A stretch of 64,000 nucleotides of DNA from Arctopsyche grandis. Lineage: Eukaryota > Arthropoda > Insecta > Trichoptera > Hydropsychidae. The DNA is taken from contig NC_135356.1 in the NCBI RefSeq assembly GCF_051622035.1, positions 18,403,685-18,467,684 of the forward strand, given 5' to 3'. Below, piece after piece: positions 34,886 through 50,247 of this stretch (its first letter is position 1; each line of letters begins with the position of its first letter). The notes beneath the pieces were generated by a model that saw only the letters and a program-made list of their open reading frames with translations, did not search any database and was not told the origin of the DNA. A program made the position numbers and the translations under genes.

Positions 34886-36505
34886 CAGTGCCCGACAGAA
34901 TTAAGTGGACACTTCAGAAAAAAAAACTTTAAGACAGAATATTTTTGTTATGATACATTTTACACAAGAGAAATAAATCAGTAATATTCATGATACTTGG
35001 GTTTAAAAAGTTATACAAAAATATTTTGAAAAAACAATACCGTTTATTAAAAAAAAAAAATGAGCAAAGTACGGAAAAATGAGCAGTACAAACAAAATTA
35101 AGTGGACAGAGAGAAATTGAGATATATATTTTTTTTAAAACTTGTATGAGATCCTTTGGAATTAATTTCAGCTTGCAGTCTATTGGGTGTGGTTTCAACT
35201 AATTTTTGGTGTGTCAGCATCTAATTTTTTTCAAATAGTGGACAATTCATCAAAAAACATTTTTTATTTCTTTTTTTTTAATTTTTAAAATTTTTTGGTC
35301 CATTATAGACTACTAATTTTCTATGGGATTAATATCTGGTGATTGGGGAAGCCACTCAATTATTTAATTGCATCTTCTTCGAAAAATTTCATTGGTTTCT
35401 TCGATTTGTGTTTTAGTTCGTTGTCCTGTTGAAAGATGAAAGTACTCCCCAGACCCATTTTTTTCGACTGATTCTTCCAAGTTGTCTTTGATTATATCGA
35501 TGTATATATCGGAGTCCATTATTCCTTCTATTTTGGCTGGACTCCGATGCCCTTCCAGGAAAAACAGCCCCATATCATAATTGAGCCACCACCATATTTC
35601 ACCGTTTTCTCAACACACTTGTTTTTGAGGGCTTCACTGAATTTTTTCTTTACTTTTCTTTTACTTTTTGTGCCGAACAGCTCAAATTTACATGCGTCAC
35701 TCCACACAATTCGTTTCCAAAACGATAAAGGCATTGCAATATATTTTTTGGCGAATTTTAATCTCTTCGCTTAGTTCACCTTGCTGGTTAAATGTTTGCG
35801 CCGCATTCTACATTTTTTTTAAGCCAGCTTCTTTTAATCTACGCGACACTGTCTTCTCCAAGATATTAAACGACAGGTTTTCTTTAATTTCCCGACAAGT
35901 TTTCGTTGGTTCTTGCTTTACTTTCTTAAAAATCAGACGATCACCCCGTCGATTAGTTCATTTTTTTCTTCCTCCTCCTGGTAAATTCTCAAAAGTGTCA
36001 TGGTCTTTGAATTTATTCCAAATCTTTTCGGCAGCACTTTGAAATACAATATTTACTCGCGATATCACAAAAATTCACACAAATTTTATCATCTTCTACC
36101 ACAAATTTTCGAACTTAAACATGAATTACAGATTTTTTTCGACATTTTATTTTTATAACACTACACGGGAACAATATTGACGAAACAACTGTCTCCTACC
36201 AATTCAAAAGATAGAATGATAAAACACAAAAAAAAATGAAGAAATCGTACCAGTAATAACTGAAATACAGGGTCCCAAACACATTCCTCCCACATGAACG
36301 CACGACCCAATTTTTGAATTGTGACGAATGCGGTAATGTAAACGAAACAGCTATAAAGCGAAAGAAACGAAATTTCTAAATTAGGATCATAAAATAACAC
36401 CCTTTTAATTTTTGAAAACTATAAAGCTCTATGTTAAATACTTTTTGAGAAAACCGCGTTCTTATGTACACATAAAAAGTGTCCACTTAATTCTGTCGAG
36501 CACTG
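34886..36505 (-). mobile_element. Complete Tc1-like element, 1620 bp
   Basis: Terminal inverted repeats of about 28 bp (CAGTGCCCGACAGAATTAAG / CAGTGCTCGACAGAATTAAG) are flanked by TA. The uninterrupted target ACCACATATATGTACAAC is present in sister array units, proving the exact ends and the TA duplication. The minus strand encodes a decayed DD34E-type transposase: N-terminal helix-turn-helix remains near 36000-35800, IVWSDACKFELFGTKSK then GGSIMIWGCFSWKGIG at 35734-35528, and a shifted C-terminal block near 35570-35350. Frameshifts and stops make it inactive. Confidence 0.95.
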
Positions 36506-36633
36506 TATGTACAACTAAACCACAATTTTCAACGCAATACTACCAAATTTGAAACCGATAACGGGTTGTAGATGGACTCTTATATATGTAGGCATAAAGA
36601 CGCCTGGGCAACGCCAAGCACATATGTTTGTCT

Positions 36634-36943
36634 GGGGTGCACCTCACGGGATCGAATGTGAAATGCACGAAAAACCAAATATCGGAAGGCAAAGATCTTA
36701 AGTCGAAAGGTCAACAAAAAAAGGGTGCATGGTAAACGGTACATACTCACGCACATACTCACTTAATTTGCGCGAGCAGGATACAACAGAAACAAGAGGA
36801 ATAGGCTTTTCCTCCCGTATTAATGTGCGCGCGCATAATACGAGAGGCAAAGCCTGTTCCTCTTGTTCCTGTTGTACCCTGCTTGCGCAAATTAAGTGAG
36901 TATGTACGACGGGGGGAGAGGTTTACCATGCACCCTTTTTTTG
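36634..36943. mobile_element. Foldback element in array unit 1, right arm shortened
   Basis: The left arm (CACCTCACGGGATCGAATGT .. GATCTTAAGTCGAAAGGTCA .. GCGCGAGCAGGATACAACAG) is complete, with the GTGCGCGCGCATAATACG loop. The right arm stops at the poly-T of GCACCCTTTTTTT, where the next array unit begins. A near-identical copy occupies 37571-37875. Units 3 and 4 keep only left arms (38497-38650, 39211-39350). Confidence 0.85.
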
Positions 36944-39887
36944 CGGTGGTATATGAATACAAAATTTAAGTATCGCACTCTAACGTATTTATTTGTTATA
37001 AAGGCATGTTCGCATATTGTTCAAGAAAAGCGTCGATTTCAAGTCTTTTAATACTACATACTCACGAGAAAATTCTCTTGTTTTCAACAAGCTACGTACA
37101 TACATATGTAGTTAAGCTTATTAACAATCTATTTTCCCCGGTGAAGCTTTATGAGAAATAAAAAAAATAGCAGTCACCGGGAACTGACTTGCTCAACTAT
37201 CGCTTCTGCGCAAACTTTTAATTAAGTCACTCTTTTAATGTATCTTTTTTTTATTTGTCTTATTAAGGGAGGCTCCTTGTCTTCGAAGGCTGGTGTTTCG
37301 GGGGACAAGAGATCGCTCATGCATGGAGGCGACGATCCGCCGGAGGGCCCAAGCCTTCCCAGAGACATCTCACCGCACCCGCTGGTTTGTTAATATTACT
37401 TAATTTGTAATTTATGTTTGTCTGCTATACTATACCACATATATGTACAACAAAACCACAATTTTCAACGCAATACAACAAAATTTGAAACTCAAAACGG
37501 GTTTTAGATGGACTCTTATATAGGCATAAAGACGCCTGGGCAACGCCAAGCACATATGTTTGTCTGGGGTGCACCTCACGGGATCGAATGTGAAATGCAC
37601 GAAAAACCAAATATCGGAAGGCAAAGATCTTAAGTCGAAAGGTCAACAAAAAAAGGGTGCATGGTAAACGGTACATACTCACGCACATACTCACTTAATT
37701 TGCGCGAGCAGGATACAACAGAAACAAGAGGAATAGGCTTTTCCTCCCGTATTAATGTGCGCGCGCATAATACGAGAGGAAAAGCCTGTTCCTCTTGTTC
37801 CTGTTGTACCCTGCTTGCGCAAATTAAGTGAGTATGTACGACGGGGGGAGAGGTTTACCATGCACCCTTTTTTTTGCGGTGGTATATGAATACGAAATTT
37901 TAAGTATCGCACTCTAACGTATTTATTTCTTATAAAGGCATGTACGCATATTGTTCAAGAAAAGCGTCGATTTCAAGTCTTTTAATACTACAAACTCACG
38001 AGAAAATTCTCTTGTTTTCAACAAGCTACGTACATACATATGTAGTTAAGCTTATTAACGATCTATTTTCCCCGGTGAAGCTTTATGAGAAATAAAAAAA
38101 AAATAGCAGTCACCGGGAACTGACTTGCTCAACTAGCGCTTCTGCGCAAACTTTTAATTAAGTCACTCTATTAATGTATCTTTTTTTTATTTGTCTTATT
38201 AAGGGAGGCTCCTTGTCTTCGAAGGCTGGTTTTTCGGGGGACAAGAGATCGCTCATGCACGGAGGCGACGATCCGCCGGAGGGCCCACGCCCTTCCAGAG
38301 ACATCTCACCTGACCCGCTGGTTTGTTAATATTACTTAATTTGTAATCTATGTTTGTCTGCTATACTATACCACATATATGTACAACTAAACCACAATTT
38401 TCAACGCAATACTACCAAATTTGAAACCCATAACGGGTTGTAGATGGACTCTTATATAGGCATAAAGACGCCTGGGCAACGCCAAGCACATATGTTTGTC
38501 TGGGGTGCACCTCACTGGATCGAATGTGAAATGCACGAAAAACCAAATATCGGAAGGCAAAGATCGAAAATTGAAAGATCTTAAGTCGAAAGATCAACAA
38601 AAAAAGGGTGCATGGTAAACGGTACATACTCACGCACATACTCACTTAATTTATTACACATATTGTTCAAGCAAAGCGTCGATTTCAAGTCTTTTAATAC
38701 TACAAACTCACGAGAAAATTCTCTTGTTTTCAACAAGCTACGTACATACATATGTAGTTAAGCTTATTAACAATCTATTTTCCCCGGTGAAGCTTTATGA
38801 GAAATAAAAAAAAATAGCACTCACCGGGAACTGACTTGCTCAACTATCGCTTCTGCGCAAACTTTTAATTAAGTCACTCTATTAATGTATCTTTTTTTTA
38901 TTTGTTTTATTAAGGGAGGCTCCTTGTCTTTGAAGGCTGGTGTTTCGGGGGACAAGAGATCGCTCATGCATGGAGGCGACGATCCGCTGGAGGGCCCAAG
39001 CCTTCCCAGAGACATCTCACCAGACCCGCTGGTTTGTTAATATTACTTAATTTGTAATCTATGTTTATCTGCTATACTATACCACATATATGTACAACTA
39101 AACCACAATTTTCAACGCAATACTACCAAATTTGAAACCCATAACGGGTTGTAGATGGACTCTTATATAGGCATAAAGACGCCTGGGCAACGCCAAGCAC
39201 ATATGTTTGTCTGGGGTGCACCTCACGGGATCGAATGTGAAATGCACGAAAAACCAAATATCGGAAGGCAAAGATCGAAAATTGAAAGATCTTAAGTCGA
39301 AAGATCAACAAAAAAAGGGTGCATGGTAAACGGTACATACTCACTTAATTTATTACACATATTGTTCAAGCAAAGCGTCGATTTCAAGTCTTTTAATACT
39401 ACAAACTCACGAGAAAATTCTCTTGTTTTCAACAAGCTACGTACATACATATGTAGTTAAGCTTATTAACAATCTATTTTCCCCGGTGAAGCTTTATGAG
39501 AAATAAAAAAAAAATAGCACTCACCGGGAACTGACTTTCTCAACTATCGCTTCTGCGCAAACTTTTAATTAAGTCACTCTATTAATGTATCTTTTTTTTA
39601 TTTGTCTTATTAAGGGAGGCTCCTTGTCTTCGAAGGCTGGTGTTTCGGGGGACAAGAGATCGCTCATGCATGGAGGCGACGATCCGCTGGAGGGCCCAAG
39701 CCTTCCCAGAGACATCTCACCGCACCCGCTGGTTTGTTAATATTACTTAATTTGTAATCTATGTTTGTCTGCTATACTATACCACATATATGTACAACTA
39801 AACCACAATTTTCAACGCAATACTACCAAATTTGAAACCCAAAACGGGTTTTAGATGGACTCTTATATAGACATAAAGACGCCTGGG

Positions 39888-40271
39888 CACCTCACGGGAT
39901 CGAATGTGAAATGCACGAAAAACCAAATATCGGAAGGCAAAGATCGAAAATCGAGAGATCTTAAGTCAAAAGATCAACAAAAAAAGGGTGCATGGTAAAC
40001 GGTACATACTCACTTAATTTGCGCGAGTAGGATACAACAGGAACAAGAGGAATAGGCTTTTCCTCCCGTATTCGGCGCGCGCACATTAATACGGGAGGAA
40101 AAGCCTGTTCCTGTTGTATCCTGCTCGTGCAAATTAAGTGAGGATGTACGACGGGAGGAGACGTTTACCATGCACCCTTTTTTTTGACCTTTCGACTTAC
40201 GATCTTTCGATTTTCGATCTTTGCCTTCCGATATTTGGTTTTTCGTGCATTTCACATTCGATCCCGTGGGG
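39888..40271. mobile_element. Foldback element at the array end, both arms
   Basis: The arms start CACCTCACGGGATCGAATGT on the left and, on the minus strand, CCCCACGGGATCGAATGTGA on the right. They pair through the AAGATC-rich and GCAGGATACAACAGGAAC blocks to a GGCGCGCGCACATTAAT loop. It is the only unit of the array in which the element is whole, so it is probably closest to the original insertion. Confidence 0.85.
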
Positions 40272-40935
40272 AAGACACGTTTGTCTGCTATGCTATTTAC
40301 AGTTTTCAAATTTTGATTAATGGACGCCGGGCGAAGCTAGGAAATATGTGACGTTGCTAGGCAGCTCCAATTAATATGTTTTAAATTTAAAATTCAATTT
40401 CTATATAGAGTTGAGCAATGTAACATACATATTTATATTATAAAATATAAGTATGTACTATGTAAAAATACTTTTCCACTGTTATCGTTGCATCGTGAGA
40501 GGACTTAAAATAAGCTTTAAATAATTACTTCCTGATCACTTTGTGCATGCATCCCCTTTCACCACCAGAGATGGAAAACAATTTGCAGGGTTCACGTTCG
40601 AAACGTTTAGATCCCCTCTCTCGGTCTGCTTTAGACTTGTGCGGGAATCCCAAAGCCCACTGTATTTATCCATGAAAAGGCTTTGTTTTCGAATACAGTA
40701 CACTCTCCATTATCCGGGCTAATGCTGGGGAGGAAGAGCACGGATAATTGAAAATCTCGGATAATCTGATTCATTGAATTTTGACATGCATTCCCTTCAC
40801 CACCAGAGATGGAAAACAATTTGCAGGGTTCACGTTCGAAACGTTCAGATCCCCTCTCTCGGTCTGCTTTAGACTTGTGCGGGAATCCCAAAGCCCACTG
40901 TATTTATCTATGAAGAGGCTTTGAGTTTTCGAATA

Positions 40936-41876
<941 letters not shown>

Positions 41877-41926
41877 TATTTAGTTTTAGAATAGACACTC
41901 CTTCATTCCAAAGTACGTATGTACAT

Positions 41927-41930
<4 letters not shown>

Positions 41931-41974
<44 letters not shown>
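41931..41974. repeat. (AT)n microsatellite and poly-T tract
   Basis: About 22 AT dinucleotides are followed by an A/T-only tract to about 42020 that merges with the 3' tail of the inverted LINE fragment. Confidence 0.9.
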
Positions 41975-41989
<15 letters not shown>

Positions 41990-42000
41990 AATTTTTTTTT

Positions 42001-42268
42001 TATTTATTTATTTATTTATATAGCAAACTGCTAATACATATAACACAAAATAACAACAAAACATTATAAATCATCTTCCACAAAGGTATCCATTAACACC
42101 TTTCAAGAAAGCATCAATGTTATTAGAACTTCTAATGCCTTCAGGAAGGGCATTATACATTTGAACACCTCTGTGAAAAACACCTCCTGCAGTTTTAGCT
42201 TTCTTAACTCTACCCAATTGAAAACTTTCCATTGAAGGAGTTGAATTTCTAATGCTTCAATTTTATGT
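42001..42268 (-). pseudogene. LINE ORF2 C-terminus and 3' end
   Basis: The minus strand reads FHRGVQMYNALPEGIRSSNN then IDAFLKGVNGYLCGR and a stop at 42076-42074, the last residues of a jockey/CR1-group ORF2. A short UTR and a TAAATAAATAAA-type tail follow. It ends only about 35 bp before the RasGEF exon acceptor. Confidence 0.65.
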
Positions 42269-42302
42269 TGCACTTTGTGTTGGAATATAGAGAGCCGATC
42301 AG

Positions 42303-45243
42303 AATGTTGCCGGAGCGATCCCAGACAACCCACCTTTGGTCGAAGCCCACGTGGGGCCTGATCTGGAGTACCGCGATGGCAAAATCGTCAGCGGCACCTT
42401 GGAGGCTATTGTGGACCAGCTAAGACCTGGTGCCGATCCCATATTCAAATTTGCATTTTTTCTATGCTCACGGGTCTATCTGCGTCCAGACGAGCTGCTC
42501 TCCATGCTATGCCGGAGACTCACCCAACAGGTAAATTTTTGATTAAATAAGCGTGAGCTCAGTATTAGTGTATTAATCCGTTGCGCGTGCTGTATTGTAT
42601 TATCCTCGGATGAAATTTGTTTACGCGAAAATTTACGATATTGGCCAGCGTAACCAGTTAATTTTTATGATACAATCGAATTGGCGATAGTTCGTACTCT
42701 GTTTTGGCTTTGCGATTTTGTGAATTTATGGCAATTTAGATATGCTACGTTTTATATGCAAGCGTCTTCCATTTTTATTTTATAAAATAAATATTTAATT
42801 ATTATTTGGTTTATAGTACGGTTATATGCACCATTTATTACGTAATTTTATAGACATTTATTATTTTATTCCGGGAACAAAACACACTTATCAAAAGCAT
42901 TGCACACATTGTATATTGGAATAATGAATAGTTTCCCACAATAAAAATGAAATCAACGTGCATTTTATATAATCTGAAATCATGCACTTTTGAGTATGGT
43001 ATATTTCTTAAAATAGACTTATTTCAGATTTAAAAGATTTGAAAAGGAATCGAATTGAATTGAAAACAATCACATTAAAAATATTTATAAGTTCTTCATT
43101 TCAAAGTACAATTGTGTGAAATACTCTACATACATATATACATATTATATGTAAATTGAGATATTTTGTTTATCGTATATACATACATAATAATAGTTTC
43201 TCAATATTATAAAGCTGTATAGAAGTGTTTTTTAATCCCGGAATTTCCTTATAGGTTTGAATATTTGACTAATTTATAGGAAGGGATGAAGCAATGATAA
43301 AAATGTAAAATGTGTATAGATGAGGTATAATTATGTTTCTTAAATGATTTTTTTTAACATAAAGTGCTTAGTTTTGTATTGGCATAGGTCTTATACTATT
43401 GCCATTGAAAAATCACGACAATCTGATTTTATCAGGTGTCTTAAATCTGCTGTTTTACAAACGCTTGATTTAGGTGGGTGCGGCGATGGCTGTCTCTGTC
43501 GATGTGGCACTAGCTGAAATGACATCGTTAATTCGCTTACTCGCAGAGTGGACTTGCAACTTCCCATATGATTTTCGTGACGAACGGGTTATGGCTCTGG
43601 TCCGAAACATAACCCAAAAGTAAAATTTATATTCTAACTAATTAAATCTATTACTATGTATGTATATAATACATCCTTAAATGATGTATTTTAATTTCTT
43701 AGATGCGCTACCGAAGAGATGTCAAGTTTGGGAGAAGAAATGTCTCTACTATTGCAAAAACTTCTCGATAAATTTACAGCATTGGAACAATACGAGGCGA
43801 CTTTGAATAATTTGCCATACGCATTGTCTCTCGACCAAATGAGTCCGGTAAAATAACGTGTACTAATCTCCAGTCGATTTTTATACACGTGTTACTGAAT
43901 AATTAATAATTTGACGCTTTAGTTGGATGTTACTTCTACTGGATTGGCACCGACCGAGTTGGCAAGGCAGCTGACCATCTTGGAATTGCATTTTTTGTCA
44001 TTCGTCGGTCCAGAAGAATTTATCCAAAGATTCATGCGCAAAAAAAACTCCACCACTCACGTACGCCCACAGGAACCTAGGAAAACAAGGAACCTTGAAG
44101 CGTATGGCGAATGGTTCAACCGCCTCAATTTTCTTGTCGCCTGTGACATATTGAAGGTGATTTTTTTTATCTACAAAACCTTCACATCCTTAAATTTTGT
44201 AACATCAATGATCCAGCCACTTACTAAATTGCATGATTTTTCCCTTTTAGTCTCCCAAAACTAAAACACGCGCTAGAGTCCTCGAACACTGGGTTCTATG
44301 CGCCAGGGAGTGCTTCAATCTTGGGAATTTTAATTCCCTCATGGCTATCATCAGCGCTCTCAATATGGTGGTTATATCACGTTTGAAGAAAACAGTACGT
44401 ATTTTAATTTTATTTTGTCACATGATAAATACAACAAAAATATAAATAATAGCGGAATAATTCTAAATATATATAGATATGTATTTCACAGGACGAATAC
44501 CATTGAAATTGTAATAATTTCTGATCTTTTTGTCTCTTTTGATTCAATTTTTTCCCTTATGAATCGTTTAGATGAGATGAATACAATTAGAACAATTAAT
44601 TTTAACCACATTTTAGATTTTAAACAGATTAATAATTTATTTATAGTGGGCCCGTTGTAGCAATGTGGTACAACAACTTCCACCGCTAGAACGTTGCATG
44701 GAGCCTTCTTCAAACCATTGCCGATACCGTTCGGCTCTAGCTGCTGCTAGTGCATCTGTTCATGCAGCCGTTCCGTGCTTCAGCATTACTTGTCGCGATT
44801 TTTGTCACATGAATGAGGCAGCCGAAAACAGGTTTATTATGTTTTTCCCTTTTATTGTATGTTTTTAAATAATATACATAGATAATCTCCAGGTGAGCTA
44901 ATGTTAATCTTATTAATAAGGATCCCTGGCAATCATATAAATATAGCCAAGTGTCGCTCATTTGCTAAGCATGTGGACAAACTGCTTGCTCATTGCCGCG
45001 TTGATACGGGCTTTGAGCGCCACGACAACACTTGGAACTATCTCACCAGGTCTACTATTCTTGATACATATGGTATTTATTATTATATTGTTTTTATTGA
45101 TTTTTTTTTGGTTTTTTTTTTCTGTTACCACTTGAGTCCTTTGAATTGTTACAGGTATGGAGATTGCTTCTTTCGAGCGAGAACCGCCAAATGATCTCAG
45201 TGAAAAGAAACGCTACAAGTCTCTACGCAGCAGCACTCATTAA
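42303..45243 (+). CDS. RASGEF1-type Ras guanine-nucleotide exchange factor, exons 2-9
   Basis: The protein promotes GDP release from Ras-family (in this subfamily, Rap-type) GTPases in the cytoplasm. Exons 42303-42530, 43474-43619, 43703-43847, 43923-44156, 44251-44394, 44647-44831, 44921-45072 and 45155-45243 splice in compatible phases to 440 codons plus TAA. Exons 2-4 hold the RasGEF N-terminal (REM) module (SGTLEAIVDQLRP, FLCSRVYLRPDELLSML, LLAEWTCNFPYDFRDE). Exons 5-9 hold the CDC25 catalytic domain (ELARQLTILELHFLSFVGPE, RNLEAYGEWFNRLNFLVA, CFNLGNFNSLMAIISALN, MEPSSNHCRYRSAL) and the family C-terminus KKRYKSLRSS. Vertebrate RASGEF1A/B proteins align along the whole length. NMVVISRLKKT replaces the usual NMSPVSRLKKT. 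Every intron is short except the first (about 39 kb if 3063-3230 is exon 1). Confidence 0.93.
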
Positions 45244-47540
<2,297 letters not shown>

Positions 47541-47599
47541 CTCGTTTTCGTTCACACGTCTAGATTTTTTTCAAAAGCTTTAAAATGTTTATACAGTTT

Positions 47600-47832
47600 T
47601 GCAAGCCGATTTCACTTTTTTGCAAATGAAATTCACCCTTTTGCAAATGAAATTCATCGTTTTGTAAATGAAATTCATTCTTTTGCGAATGAAATTAGTT
47701 CTTTTGCAAATGAAATTAACCCTTTTGCAAATGAATTTCAAATGAAAAGGATGAATTTCATTTGCAAAAGGGTTATTTTAATTTGCAAAAGGGTGCTTTT
47801 CATATGCAAAAGGGTGAAATAGGCTTGCAAAA
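47600..47832. repeat. Inverted minisatellite of 21-bp TTTGCAAATGAAATT units
   Basis: Six or seven direct 21-bp units (CTTTTGCAAATGAAATTCAC and variants) are followed, after a short junction at 47735-47750, by four units in reverse orientation (TTTGCAAAAGGGT type). The two arms can pair into an imperfect hairpin. In one frame the direct part repeats FANEI(H/N/S)P-like heptapeptides, but the open frame (94 codons) continues unrelated through the inverted part and is probably accidental. Confidence 0.85.
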
Positions 47833-48254
47833 GCTGTATTCATTTATTCCATAATACATATACGTATATGTTAACCAATATTTTTATAACTGGATCAAAA
47901 CATTTTTTATTGTTGTGAATGTAATTTCATTATTTTTACGTGATTTTATAAGTTAAGTGATTTATTGGTTGTTGATAGCGTTATGTGTATTTCTAAGTTT
48001 TACAGATGATTCCACTGTATGTGTACATTATTTTCATTAGTACATTGTGTTAATTTCCGATGTGTACATTTCACGTGTATTCTGTGGCTTGCCTTTGTAA
48101 AATTATATTTTGTGATTTTTGATAATTTGTAAAAAAAAATAAAAGAAATTATTGAAATAAACATATATGACGCGGAATCGAGTTTGAATTTATTTACTAT
48201 CCTTATTTGATTTAATTGGCATTAATGATACACAACAAGCAATGTAAGTATCCA

Positions 48255-48790
48255 TCAGGGCTGTGGATTCGCTTCTAAATTTACCGGCTCCAACTCTGAC
48301 TTTACCTTATGCTTCGACTCCAACTCCAATTCTAACTCCGACTTGAACGATTTTAGTAAGATCGAATTTTCTTCCCAATGTATAAAATTTGTAGCGGCAA
48401 AAATAATAACAGTTTTCAAATTATAAAAAAATTAATGGAATTAAAATCGCTAAAGATTGACATGTAACCTAATTTATTGAATTATTAGTAATGAAATTGG
48501 GTATAAATAAAATGTAAGTACATTCATTGTGTATGTGCATGAATTTCATACAGACAAATCAATTTATTAAAAAAAATGAGAATAATAAAGTATGACACAC
48601 AGAAAACAATTGGTTTTGCCGACAACACATCAAAATACTTGCAATTCAACGATTTTATTTTTAATGTAATTTAAATTCATGATTTTTATAAAGAAATTAT
48701 TAAATTTCAATTTACTTGGATTTTACTTGCAACAAAATTGGAGAAGGAATGATTTCTTTTTATCGGAGCTGGAGCAATAGAAAATCGCAA
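48255..48790. mobile_element. Non-autonomous hAT-like element, CAGGGCTGTGGATTCG end
   Basis: It starts CAGGGCTGTGGATTCG, followed by repeated CTCCAACTC/GACTCC trimers characteristic of this widespread repeat type. The body at 48520-48720 matches 15110-15350. The right terminus is not clear. Confidence 0.55.
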
Positions 48791-49149
48791 ACAATTTTTT
48801 GCCATTCGAATACTTTCAACCTTACCGTATGCATATTTCCAAACATCTGGCACGATCGGAAAGGTTTCTTCTAATATGAGTGACTTCTCTTATTATTTAT
48901 GAACATAATTTCGTTACCTTATTTTGAAAAGGTTCTAACTAACATTTAGACCAGGTACAGTTTAAGGTAAGGTAACGATTTATTAACAATAAAAAGAATT
49001 TCAAAATCACATCTATGTATGTAGATCAGTGCTACTCAAACTATGGTCCGCGGCCCATTACTGGTCCGCGGAGAAAGACGTAATTAAAAAAATAAAACAA
49101 TAGTTTATCTCAGAACTATTACAAAATATAGACTGGATAGCCAAGCTAG

Positions 49150-49853
49150 CTTATTTAACATATATTTTTTGCATTTTGAATGACCTTAACTTATCCATGG
49201 AAGGAAGAATGTCATCTTATTTCACAATGGCAGACAATACAGATGGGTTGAAAGGAAAACTAAAAACATGGAAGATTCGTGTTTCAAAATATTGCTATGA
49301 CATGTTTCACAATTTGGCTGATATTATTTACGAAGGAGGAGAGGAGCTTAATATGACGTCTTTGCGCTATATAATCAGTTGTCATTTGACAAATTTATCA
49401 GAGCGATTCGATTTCTATTTTCCACCAGATGACGATCCACGAAAGGGAAAAGGATGGATACGAAATCCATGTGTGCCATGGAATTATGATATATCACCTA
49501 ATTTGGAAGATAAACTAATTGATCTGACTGCAAATCAAGAATTAAAAAAAATGTTTTGAAACCACAACTTCACTTGCAGGCTTTTGGATCAAATTAAAAG
49601 TAGAATTCCCATATATTTATGAACTTGCAGTGAAAACTCTTTTACCATTTGCATCAACTTACCTTTGCGAGACTGGTTTCTCAATCATGAGTATAATTAA
49701 AACAAAACATCGTAATAGTGTGGATATTTATGATCCATTGCGTGTGGCATTGTCTTCGATTAAACCACGACTGGATAAGTTATCTAATAACAAACAAACT
49801 CATATGTATGTCTCATTAGTTTTTTTTATATTTTCATTTTTTATCTTTGTCTA
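49150..49853 (+). pseudogene. ZBED5/FAM200-type hAT transposase, C-terminal part
   Basis: The frame at 49176-49559 (LNDLNLSMEGRMSSYFTMAD then KGKLKTWKIRVSKYCYDMF) continues, after one frameshift near 49560, into FWIKLKVEFPYIYELAVKTL, LPFASTYLCETGFSIMSIIK and TKHRNSVDIYDPLRVALSSI. The last two are the hallmark hAT dimerisation segment. The N-terminal BED finger and most of the RNase H-like core are missing. Confidence 0.88.
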
Positions 49854-50247
49854 AGTATATTCATATTGTACTTCTTTGAATTCAATAAAATACATTTTAC
49901 TTCTTAGATTTTATTTTATTTTAATTTGTTTACAAGTTTTCAACCATATATTTTTTTAACAATATTCACCGTCGGTCGTTGTCGATCGATGACCCATTCG
50001 CACCGGTATTAGCTCTACCATAAATAACATCTAATTAAAAGTACCTAAACGGTCTTAAAAAAAAATCTGTCAACAAAGTTTGTTCCTGTAGTGCTATTTT
50101 TTAATTCGTACTTATAAAATATACTCAATATACTCATAATAATCACAAAAAATATCATTTCAAGTTTCAAGTGGGTAGTCCGTACATTCTCGTACGCAGA
50201 GTGAATTTCATAGATTGTCAACCTTTAGTTCAATTCATTTGGCAATC

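Larger units (their letters stand above)
33287..40320. repeat. Five-unit tandem array carrying a foldback element
   Basis: Units share the order GGTGGTATATGAATACGAAA, GCGTCGATTTCAAGTCTTTT, CTCACCGGGAACTGACTTGC, AAGGGAGGCTCCTTGTCTTC, GAGATCGCTCATGCATGGAG, TACCAAATTTGAAACC, then a foldback arm (CACCTCACGGGATCGAATGT and on). The GCGTCGATTT anchor lies near 33370, 37027, 37960, 38670 and 39370. Full units are about 933 bp; units 3 and 4 are about 700-710 bp because the foldback right arm and neighbouring sequence are deleted. Unit 1 also carries a ~1.1-kb extra block and a Tc1 element. Copies differ at few positions, so the array is young. No protein is encoded. Confidence 0.9.

Noticed and set aside
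36580..36762. Near-identical small frames recurring in the tandem array (36580, 37425, 38412, 39123)
   Set aside because: They recur only because the array unit repeats; they cross foldback-arm sequence, vary in frame and end, and have no homology that I recognise.
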